Shown one piece after another: positions 24,050 to 30,679 of a stretch of DNA of 33,967 nucleotides. Under the pieces are notes generated by a model. That model searched no databases. It worked only from the letters and a program-made list of their open reading frames with translations, and had not been told where the DNA came from. The translations under genes were made by a program, and so were the position numbers. The DNA lies in assembly GCA_049841315.1 (NCBI GenBank), contig JASGDB010000057.1:1-33967 (forward strand), read 5' to 3'. The stretch's first letter is position 1, and the number at the start of each line of letters is the position of its first letter. The DNA comes from JASGDB01 sp049841315. GTDB taxonomy: Bacteria; Bacteroidota; Bacteroidia; Flavobacteriales; Weeksellaceae.

Positions 24050-24210
24050 GGTGCGGAACTTTTGTATCGTATTCAAACAAGAGGTATTCCCGCACCTTTC
24101 TACCAAATACACAAAAGCCCGCACCAATCGGTGCAGACATTTTGCATACTATTTCCGGTAGATAAATTTTGGGAATTTTCTTGTTTGGTAATAATAGCAA
24201 ACGCCTTATA
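24050..24210 (-). other. Structured hairpin element B (homologue of element A)
   Basis: Nested pairs are CAAACAAGA/TCTTGTTTG (24074/24179), TTCCC/GGGAA (24087/24171), TCTACC/GGTAGA (24099/24157), AAATA/TATTT (24105/24150), CAAAA/TTTTG (24112/24140) and GCACC/GGTGC (24121/24130). The flank GGTGCGG (24050-24056) is complementary to CCGCACC at 24119-24125 and again at 24090-24096. The plan, the AAAGCCC apical word, and the ends (AAAAG..., CAAACGCCTTATA) match element A at 16191-16360, while the stems differ. The rest of this gap (23979-24325) is A+T-rich with no gene seen. Confidence 0.6.
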
Positions 24211-24325
24211 TTTTTACTTTATAAGTATGTCTTTGTAAGTTTTTATTTCATATTTCTTTAATTAATTTTAGTTTATTATTAAATTTAAAATATTGAAAAT
24301 CAATATTTTGTATAAAATTTTATTC

Positions 24326-25516
24326 TTAATTATTAACTGCTGCAACTCCAGGAAGTTCCAACCCTTCCAAAGATTCCAGCATCGCTCCGCCACCTGTGGA
24401 AACGTAAGAAACTTTATCGGTATATCCGTTTTGTTTCACAAAAGCAACGGAATCTCCACCGCCAACAAGTGAAAAAGCACCTAATTTTGTCGCTTCTGCA
24501 ATGCTTTCACTTAAACTTATAGTTCCGCCTGCAAAATTCGGCATTTCAAAAACTCCGACAGGACCATTCCAAAGAATCGTTCGGGAATTCATTATCACAT
24601 CATTGAAAATTTCGCGAGATATCGGACCGGCATCCAAACCTTGCCAACCTTCCGGAATTTCGTAAATATCGCAATCTTTTCTATTGGCTTCGTTGCTGAA
24701 ATCGTCTGCAATAATCACATCTGACGGAAGATAGATTTTCACGTTTTCGGATTTTGCTTTTTCCAGAATTTCCAAAGCGAGTTGCATTTTGTCTTCTTCC
24801 ACAATAGAATTTCCTATTTTTCCGCCCAATGCTTTTATAAAAGTAAACGCCATTCCTCCACCGATAATCAGGTTATCTACTTTCGGAAGAATGTTTTCGA
24901 TAATGGTAATTTTAGAAGAAACTTTTGAACCTCCCAAAATTGCCGTAACTGGTTTTTCGCCCGATTTCAGAACTTTATCAATCGCTTCCAGTTCTTTCGC
25001 CATCAGCAAACCGAAAAATTTAGTTGAAGGAAAATATTGGGCAATTACCGCAGTAGAAGCGTGTGCTCTGTGAGCCGTTCCGAAAGCATCATTCACATAA
25101 GCATCGCCTAATTTTGAGAGTTTTTCAGCAAATGCAGCATCTCCTTTTTCTTCTTCATTGTGAAATCTAAGATTTTCCAATAAAATAATTTCCCCTTTTT
25201 TCAGTTCGGAAGCGGCTTTTTCAGCCTTCTCTCCTATTGATTCTTCCACGAATTTCACTTCTTTTCCTAAAACTTTGGAAACTTCGGATACGATATGTTT
25301 CAAAGAAAATTGGTCAGAAACTTCGCCTTTCGGTCTTCCCAAATGCGTCATCAGAATTACGGAACCGCCGTCATCAAGGATTTTATCAATCGTTGGTTTT
25401 GCTGCTACAATTCTCGTGTTATCGGTAACTTCGAGGTTTTCGTTCTGCGGAACATTGAAATCCACTCTTACCAAAGCCTTTTTATCTTTGAAATTGAAAT
25501 CGTTGATGGTTTTCAT
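24326..25516 (-). CDS. pgk: Phosphoglycerate kinase
   Basis: 396 aa, full length. It transfers the acyl phosphate of 1,3-bisphosphoglycerate to ADP in glycolysis. VRVDFNVP (16-23) and HLGRPKG (58-64) form the substrate site; LENLRFHNEEEKGD is the basic patch region, and GGGDSVAF (352-359) with STGGGAMLE (373-381) are the nucleotide and catalytic loops. The ATG at 25516 lies only 26 bp after the ParE gene, with no TAnnTTTG box between, so it may be co-transcribed with the toxin-antitoxin module. Confidence 0.97.
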   Translation of the reverse strand: MKTINDFNFKDKKALVRVDFNVPQNENLEVTDNTRIVAAKPTIDKILDDGGSVILMTHLGRPKGEVSDQFSLKHIVSEVSKVLGKEVKFVEESIGEKAEKAASELKKGEIILLENLRFHNEEEKGDAAFAEKLSKLGDAYVNDAFGTAHRAHASTAVIAQYFPSTKFFGLLMAKELEAIDKVLKSGEKPVTAILGGSKVSSKITIIENILPKVDNLIIGGGMAFTFIKALGGKIGNSIVEEDKMQLALEILEKAKSENVKIYLPSDVIIADDFSNEANRKDCDIYEIPEGWQGLDAGPISREIFNDVIMNSRTILWNGPVGVFEMPNFAGGTISLSESIAEATKLGAFSLVGGGDSVAFVKQNGYTDKVSYVSTGGGAMLESLEGLELPGVAAVNN

Positions 25517-25542
25517 ATATTTTTTATTTATTTTTCTGTTTT

Positions 25543-25842
25543 TTATTCGTTCAGTCTGTTTTTTAAATCCATTCGTTCGTGTAAAATTCTCGTTATTTCT
25601 ACATATTCATTAAATGTCATTCGGTAAAAAATGATGTGTTTGTTTGATTTAAACCCAAACAAATCTTTATTTATTTCTTTATGGTTTCTGCCTAAATTAG
25701 GATTATTAGCAATGTCTTGACAACTTGCAAGTAATAAGTTATAATAATTATCTGCTTTTTTTTCAGACCATTTGTAGAAAGTATATTCCCAAATTTGGTT
25801 CAAATCTTCAACCGCTTTGTTGGATAATTTATATTCTGCCAT
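25543..25842 (-). CDS. ParE/RelE-family toxin
   Basis: 99 aa from the ATG at 25842 (the TTG at 25848 would add two residues). It has the ParE plan: LSNKAVEDLNQIWEYTFYKW at the start, NNPNLGRNHKEI in the middle, and the strand pair KHIIFYRMT and VEITRILHERMD at the end. The ERMD end is typical of ParE. Proteins of this group poison gyrase or, for RelE relatives, cleave mRNA on ribosomes; ParE-like gyrase targeting is more likely here. It overlaps the upstream antitoxin gene by 14 bases. All parts of the fold are present, so it seems functional. Confidence 0.85.
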   Translation of the reverse strand: MAEYKLSNKAVEDLNQIWEYTFYKWSEKKADNYYNLLLASCQDIANNPNLGRNHKEINKDLFGFKSNKHIIFYRMTFNEYVEITRILHERMDLKNRLNE

Positions 25843-26089
25843 TTGCAATTCGTCTTGATTTTAAATTTTCAAGATTTTTTATCGGGTCAAAATCGTGGGC
25901 AATTCCACTATCAATTCCCTCTTGAATTGCTTTTTTTAAGGCAATTATTTTATTTTCTTCGTCTTCTTGCTCATCAGAAAGTTCAAAAAAGTCCTCATTT
26001 TCCTTTTCGTAACGAACTCCCATAAGTTCTAAAAATTCCAAAAAGAATTTGTTTTTATTTTCCGGTATTGTTACGTTATAGGTTGTCAT
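25829..26089 (-). CDS. ParD-like antitoxin
   Basis: 86 aa. The C-terminal part, KKAIQEGIDSGIAHDFDPIKNLENLKSR split around residues 52-80, is the conserved toxin-binding segment of ParD-type antitoxins. The N-terminal half is acidic and may hold a short strand for dimer formation (TTYNVTIPE). It is the first gene of a coupled pair with the ParE toxin and starts at an ATG at 26089, about 30 bases after a good -33/-7 promoter. Confidence 0.8.
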   Translation of the reverse strand: MTTYNVTIPENKNKFFLEFLELMGVRYEKENEDFFELSDEQEDEENKIIALKKAIQEGIDSGIAHDFDPIKNLENLKSRRIANGRI

Positions 26090-26119
26090 AATTGGTCTAT
26101 TTTATTGATTTGGTCTTAA

Positions 26120-26147
26120 CAAAAGTACAAAAATTTCATTTCACAAA
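26120..26147 (-). promoter_or_regulatory. Putative promoter of the ParDE module
   Basis: On the minus strand TTTG (26144-26147) and TACTTTTG (26120-26127) are spaced by 16 bases, the same spacing as the hydrolase promoter. It leaves a leader of about 25 bases. It may also serve pgk downstream. Confidence 0.55.
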
Positions 26148-26554
26148 TTTAAACTTTCTGAAAAGGAAAAAGAATTTTTGAAACCGAAAATTTCCACAAG
26201 CAAACATCAATCATTATTCATCAATTTTTTTAAAAAAAAAAGAAAAATGTTGAATGGTGTTGTTGAGTGTTGTGAGTTTTGCGGATAAGTTTTGCGGAAT
26301 AATTTTTTAATAAGAAATGTGTAGAAACCAACAAGATATTAACATTATAAAATATTTATTTTCAGATTATTATAATAATTTTTCACAAATGTTGATTATT
26401 GTGAAAATTTTGAAATATTAAAATCTCCTGTGCTGAAAACCTATCGGAATTCCTTCCAAAAGTTTTTTGAAATTATTGATTTTGGAACCGGTTTTTTTCT
26501 CATTAGTAATTTCCATTGAATTGGGAAAGAAAAATTTCAACTCAGTTTTCCACA
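26139..26554. other. A+T-rich divergent gap with DnaA-box-like words (weak oriC candidate)
   Basis: The 617-bp gap between the divergent antitoxin and rpiB genes is rich in A and T runs. It holds degenerate DnaA-box words (consensus TTATCCACA): TTTCACA (26139), TTTCCACA (26191), TGCGGATAA (26280), TTTTTCACA (26379), its near mirror TTGTGAAAA (26399) and TTTTCCACA (26546). The pair at 26379-26410 forms a dyad. Two parS sites lie 5-7 kb to the left. No dnaA gene is seen, and the gap could simply be regulatory. Confidence 0.28.
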
Positions 26555-26575
26555 TCGTTTTTAATAGTAACTAAC

Positions 26576-26665
26576 AAGCCCCCAACCCCCAAAGGGGGCT
26601 TTTGTTGGTTTCTATTTGAAATGGCGGTATGAAAAAGTCCCCCTTTGGGGGATTTAGGGGGCTAA
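26576..26665. repeat. Two inverted copies of a G/C-run repeat
   Basis: AAGCCCCC..CCCCCAAAGGGGG at 26576-26598 and its inverted, slightly different copy (CCCCCTTTGGGGG at 26639-26651, followed by AGGGGGCTAAC to 26665) face each other. Each can fold on itself, and the pair can form one larger hairpin. Such blocks recur between genes in flavobacteria. Confidence 0.8.
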
Positions 26666-26677
26666 CATTTTTTATAG

Positions 26678-26685
26678 TAAATTTG
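26678..26685 (+). promoter_or_regulatory. Putative -7 box of rpiB
   Basis: TAAATTTG fits TAnnTTTG and lies 21 bases before the rpiB ATG. No clear -33 box lies at the normal distance. Confidence 0.45.
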
Positions 26686-26706
26686 TAACACTAATAAAAT
26701 TTAAAA

Positions 26707-27141
26707 ATGACTAAAAAACTTGCCATTGCTTCCGACCACGCCGGTTTCGAACTGAAAGAATACCTGAAAGAACAACTCAAAAACTGTTACGAAATTACGG
26801 ATTTCGGGACACATTCTTTGGATTCCGTAGATTATCCCGATTTTGTTCACCCTGCTGCAACTTCCATAGAAAATGGAAAAAACGAACTCGGGATTTTGGT
26901 TTGCGGAAGCGGACAAGGCGTTTCCATCACAGCAAACAAACATCAGAAAATCCGTTGTGCATTATGCTGGATGCCCGAACTGGCAGAACTGGCAAAACAG
27001 CACAACAACGCCAATATGATTGCACTTCCGGCGAGATTTATCGCCAAAGAACTGGCTTTGGAAATTGTGAAAAAATTCCTAAATACCGATTTTGAAGGCG
27101 GAAGACATCAGAACAGAGTTGATAAAATTGCGTGTTGCTGA
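26707..27141 (+). CDS. rpiB: Ribose-5-phosphate isomerase B
   Basis: 144 aa, the usual length. It interconverts ribose-5-phosphate and ribulose-5-phosphate in the pentose phosphate pathway, in the cytoplasm. The phosphate/substrate motif SDHAGFELK (9-17), catalytic Cys66 in VCGSGQGVSITANK and His99 in KQHNNANMIALPAR are present. LacA/RpiB relatives are the only alternative; the length and motifs favour RpiB. It starts at an ATG at 26707 and is alone in its own transcription unit. Confidence 0.95.
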   Translation: MTKKLAIASDHAGFELKEYLKEQLKNCYEITDFGTHSLDSVDYPDFVHPAATSIENGKNELGILVCGSGQGVSITANKHQKIRCALCWMPELAELAKQHNNANMIALPARFIAKELALEIVKKFLNTDFEGGRHQNRVDKIACC

Positions 27142-27192
27142 TTTCCCTGCTCTTCTGTTTTTGGTTTATCTTTATTGAAATTTTTTAAAATT

Positions 27193-27636
27193 ATGAAAAC
27201 CTATCTTACATTTCTTTTTTTCTTTGCTTTTCTGTGTTTTCAGGCGCAGGAAATCGCAGATAAAGAAGCATATAAAAAATGCAAAAAAGAGTTTAGCAAA
27301 AAGATTTGTCTTGCAGATGAAGACAAAGACGGCATTGTTTTTTATTTGGACAAATGCCCGAAAGATTTTGGCGTTTCCGAAAATTTAGGTTGTCCTTGGT
27401 CTGATACAGACGGCGATGGAACGATAGACAAAGACGATTATTGTCCCGAAGTTGCTGGACCAGCAGAAAACCACGGTTGTCCTTGGCCCGATACAGACGG
27501 CGACGGAATTTTGGATAAAGATGATGAGTTTCCATTAATTTTTTCAAATTGCGAAGTTATTTATGCTAAAAAAATAAAAGAAATAGATGATTTTAAAAAA
27601 AATATGTTGATATTCCTTTTCAAAACTCATCGATGA
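27193..27636 (+). pseudogene. Thrombospondin type 3 repeat protein, copy 1, first part (frame broken)
   Basis: 147 aa in this frame from the ATG at 27193; the TTG at 27175 is not preferred. A signal peptide (MKTYLTFLFFFAFLCFQAQ) is followed by KKCKKEFSKKIC and three calcium-binding-type repeats of the form DxDGDGxxDKDD with GCPW spacers (about 40-113). After that the paralogue at 28234 carries a conserved domain, but here the frame runs out at 27636. A run of eight A at 27595-27602 is where the frame is lost; one more A would join it to the next open frame, giving a 341-aa protein. The first ~60 bases are identical to the paralogue, so this is a recent tandem duplicate. Confidence 0.75.
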
Positions 27637-28217
27637 AAAAAACTATCGATTTAATTAACAATAAAGAAATATTAACAGATAATGTTGTTGTTGTGCTTTA
27701 CCAATCTTCTCTTAAAAGTAACGATGTTGGTGTGTGTCCACAATTTTTTTCACATATTAAGAATTTATTTTTGGCTCAAAAAATGTGGACAGTAGAAAGT
27801 ATCAATTATTTACAGAAAAAAATAAAAAAAAGGATTTTTTTTATTATTGCTGCGCCTCATTTTAGTCTTATGCATCCTTATGAAGGTTATAGTTTTTTAA
27901 CAGATGAAACTTTTCAAAGAGAAGTTTATGAAGATAAAGATTTTGAAAAATTTGATTTTATAAAACAATTTCCAAAAATAATATTAGACAACGGTAATAT
28001 TGTATATTATTTTCCAAAAAACAATTCTGAACAAATAAAGAAAATAAAAATAGAAGACATCTCATTTTTAGGAATTGGTAGTAATGGATATTTCATCAGG
28101 GATTTGAAAAATAAATCTATTGTTATTAAAGATTATGAATTAAAAGAGGATAAATTAAAGTTGAAATTTTTTGAATGGAGAAGGGGAAATGGAGACATCT
28201 ATAAGCGATATCCATAA
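27633..28217 (+). pseudogene. Thrombospondin type 3 repeat protein, copy 1, second part
   Basis: The frame from 27633 overlaps the first part's stop codon as ATGA, but it is best read as the continuation of the same gene after a single-base frameshift. Segments match the paralogue (MWTVESINYLQKKIKKRIFF with LIWDKETINALSKIVKKAIF). It encodes the C-terminal domain of unknown function, without a signal peptide of its own. If slippage in the A8 run occurs, a full-length protein could still be made. A sequencing error in the A-run is possible. Confidence 0.65.
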
Positions 28218-28233
28218 CTAAAAATCATTAAAG

Positions 28234-29067
28234 ATGAAAACCTATCTTACATTTCTTTTTTTCTTTGCTTTTCTGTGTTTTCAGGCGCAGGAAATTACAG
28301 ATAAAGAAGCATTTAAAAAATGCAAAAAAGAGTTCAGCAAAAAGATTTGTCTTTCGGATGAAGATAATGACGAAATCCTATATTATTTAGACAAATGCCC
28401 GAAAGATTATGGTTATTCAGAAACTTCAGGCTGTCCTTTTCCTGATACGGACAAAGATGGTGTTTCGGATAGAGATGATAAGTGTCCGAATGTTTTCGGT
28501 GTTGTTGAAAACAACGGTTGTCCTTGGGAAGATACAGACGGCGACGGAATTTTGGATAAAGATGATGCTTGTCCTACGATTGCGGGAATTCCTGAAGAAC
28601 AGGGTTGTCCAAAACCAAAAGCAAATTGTGAACAAAACTATATTATTTCGAAAAAAGTAATGGAGGATTTTGTTCAAAAACAAAAACAAATTAATTATAA
28701 ATCATTGAAATACAAATTTTTAGAAGAAATAAAGAAAATTAAATTTGATTCGGAGATTTTATTGTTTTTTGATTCAATGGTTATTGAAGTATGTATTCCA
28801 AGCGATTGTCCTGATTTTAATTTTCCAGAATATAAAGAGTATTCAACAGAATCTTTGATTTGGGACAAAGAAACAATAAATGCACTATCAAAAATTGTAA
28901 AAAAAGCAATATTTCCGGCTTCAATGAATTCTTTTTGGTGGGATAAAAGAGGTTTTTATGTCAAAAATGACGAAGAGTTGAGAAAGTTAAGTAAAAAACA
29001 ATTGGATTTTATTAACAAAATTTCTACATATACCGATTCAAAATATGGCGATATTAAATATCATTAA
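28234..29067 (+). pseudogene. Thrombospondin type 3 repeat protein, copy 2, cut by an IS element
   Basis: 277 aa as read, with signal peptide MKTYLTFLFFFAFLCFQAQ, then acidic calcium-binding-type repeats (DTDKDGVSDRDD, DTDGDGILDKDD) with CP spacers up to residue ~128, then a C-terminal domain of unknown function. The last codons (His-stop) are part of the IS left end. Removing the element and one copy of the 9-bp target duplication joins codon 276 in frame to 30455-30679, restoring 350 aa, close to the 341 aa of the repaired copy 1. Such repeat proteins are secreted or outer-surface proteins in Bacteroidota. Confidence 0.8.
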
Positions 29068-29161
29068 TGTCCGATAAACATTATATTTCGGATTTGTTAT
29101 TTTGTAAACATATACAAATCAGTCATTTAATTTTCTATTTTTGCTAAATCTCAAAAACAAG

Positions 29162-30364
29162 CTACCAATTAAAGGATAATTGTTCGCCGTCATCTCGGTC
29201 GATAATCCAATCTTTTTCGGGGTTTTCCAGAAATTTCATTAGGTTGATATAGTTGAACAAATGAATTTTGCAAAAACTCACCAAATTTGAAAATACCCAA
29301 TGTCGTTTCAATCTCTTTTTGATGACTGCCAACAGAAGATTCACGATTAATACACAGTAAATCTGTATTTTGATGGCGTTTTCGTTGTCCCCCAAAAAAT
29401 ATTTCAAAGGAAAATTCTGTTTCAGCTGCTTGAACAACAACTCAATCTGCCATCTTATTTTGTAAAGTGCCGCAATCAAATCCGCCCTCATATCGAACAA
29501 ATTGGTCAAAAATTCAAATTCCCTTTTGTTGGCTCGGTCATAGAAAACTACTTTTCTCAGTTTCAATTTCGTGATTTCTTTACCCTTTTTTACATCAATT
29601 TCAATGATTTCATCCTTTAAAACGCCGCTGTGAATATGGCTTCCAACATCCAATGCTTCAATATTAAAATACGACGCATTGTCTTTTATCCTCGTTACAA
29701 AACCCGTTTTTTGATTGGTAAAATGCTCGAAAGTCTTGTAATCATTATAACCTTTATCAAAAACATAAATGGTGTTTTCATCACATTTTAGTTTGTCTAA
29801 AAACTCGTGGTCGTGCTTTTTGGCTTCGCTGAACCAAACCAAACTCGGAACGATTTCATCGGCATTTACAACGGTATGCACCTTGATTCCGCCTTTCTTT
29901 TTGCCTGTTTTCGGATTTCTGCCCACGCCTTCCAAAATATCCTTGAACAGGCTGATAGTGGTGCTGTCAAAGATTTTTACCTGCTTATTTATCACGTCTT
30001 TAATCCGGCTGTCCGATAAAAATCCGCCGTATTGTTTGAGCGGCCCGTGATAAATGTTTTCAAAAACCAACACGTCTCTATTCTTGTTGGCATCCGACAA
30101 TGTGCTTCTTTTGGGAATGTGATTTAATTGAAAACCTGCCGTTTTTCCCGACAAACCAAGCATTGCTCCCGATATTTCACGCAAGGATGTACATTTTGAA
30201 AACGAACAAAACAGCATACTTATCAAATGGTCTTTCGTTTTGAAACGCTTTGTATAGCGGTCTGAATCGCAGTTTTTTACTTCTTTTCTGATGAGTGAAT
30301 CATCAATTAAAGAAATCAGCTGTCCGAAAACGGATTTTGTCGAAAAATGACTATTTTTGCTCAT
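29162..30364 (-). CDS. IS4-family transposase (DUF4372 N-terminus)
   Basis: 400 aa. The N-terminal ~75 residues (SVFGQLISLIDDSLIRKEV) form the DUF4372-type DNA-binding region. The DDE catalytic core has Asp133 (IFDSTTISLF), Asp203 (VFDKGYNDYK) and Glu308 in YKIRWQIELLFKQLK, the classic YREK-like motif of IS4. All three acids are present and no frameshift is seen. The gene fills the element and starts with an ATG at 30364, transcribed toward the left end. Expression would be insulated from the right by a terminator hairpin inside the right end. Confidence 0.93.
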   Translation of the reverse strand: MSKNSHFSTKSVFGQLISLIDDSLIRKEVKNCDSDRYTKRFKTKDHLISMLFCSFSKCTSLREISGAMLGLSGKTAGFQLNHIPKRSTLSDANKNRDVLVFENIYHGPLKQYGGFLSDSRIKDVINKQVKIFDSTTISLFKDILEGVGRNPKTGKKKGGIKVHTVVNADEIVPSLVWFSEAKKHDHEFLDKLKCDENTIYVFDKGYNDYKTFEHFTNQKTGFVTRIKDNASYFNIEALDVGSHIHSGVLKDEIIEIDVKKGKEITKLKLRKVVFYDRANKREFEFLTNLFDMRADLIAALYKIRWQIELLFKQLKQNFPLKYFLGDNENAIKIQIYCVLIVNLLLAVIKKRLKRHWVFSNLVSFCKIHLFNYINLMKFLENPEKDWIIDRDDGEQLSFNW

Positions 30365-30387
30365 AGTAGTTTGCCGTGTAAGGACTT

Positions 30388-30395
30388 CAAACTTA
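30388..30395 (-). promoter_or_regulatory. Putative -7 box of the transposase
   Basis: On the minus strand TAAGTTTG fits TAnnTTTG, 23 bases before the transposase ATG. No TTG lies at the -33 position. Confidence 0.4.
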
Positions 30396-30403
30396 CTAAA
30401 AAT

Positions 30404-30433
30404 AAGAGTAGTCTTTTTAGGCTACTCTTTTAT
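30404..30433 (+). terminator. Terminator-like hairpin in the IS right end
   Basis: AAGAGTAG (30404-30411) pairs with CTACTCTT (30422-30429), and TTTAT follows. It overlaps the right inverted repeat and could stop transcription crossing the element toward rnr, or block read-in to the transposase. Confidence 0.6.
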
Positions 30434-30445
30434 CGGACAACAATG

Positions 30446-30679
30446 ATTAAATATATTAAATCAAAAAATGTTAGTTTAAAAAAATTACCGGAAAACTTCA
30501 ACCAAATTATATTTTACCAAGGAAGAATCATAAATAGTAAAAATGAATTTGAAACAGATATAGAATTAATTATATCAACACTTTCAGATGTTTTTAAGTT
30601 TAAATATAAATATGATTTTGGAACAAATGATTGGAATTTAGTTTCAAAAAATACTTATCCTTACAAAGAAATAAAATGA
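30446..30679 (+). pseudogene. C-terminal remainder of thrombospondin-repeat copy 2
   Basis: 77 codons, continuous in frame with 28234-29061 once the IS and one target repeat are removed. Part reads NVSLKKLPENFNQIIFYQG, then acidic and aromatic strands to the end, NTYPYKEIK. It cannot be made as part of the intact protein now; the ATG at 30443 lies within the IS end and could start a short orphan peptide. Its stop codon TGA overlaps the rnr start as ATGA. Confidence 0.85.

Larger units (their letters stand above)
29062..30445. mobile_element. IS4-type insertion sequence, 1384 bp, with 9-bp target duplication
   Basis: The ends are 17-bp imperfect inverted repeats: CATTAATGTCCGATAAA (29062-29078) and TTTATCGGACAACAATG (30429-30445), 15 of 17 positions complementary. 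The 9-bp sequence ATTAAATAT flanks both sides (29053-29061 and 30446-30454), the mark of transposition. The element carries one transposase gene on the minus strand. The insertion lies in the C-terminal part of thrombospondin-repeat copy 2, just upstream of rnr. Both ends and the transposase look intact, so it may still be mobile. Confidence 0.9.

Noticed and set aside
27175..27192. TTG start for thrombospondin-repeat copy 1
   Set aside because: The ATG at 27193 gives the same signal peptide start as the paralogue.
29068..30439. Shorter IS limits using only TGTCCGATAAA ends
   Set aside because: The flanks then show no target duplication; extending to 29062 and 30445 gives a 17-bp repeat and an exact 9-bp duplication.
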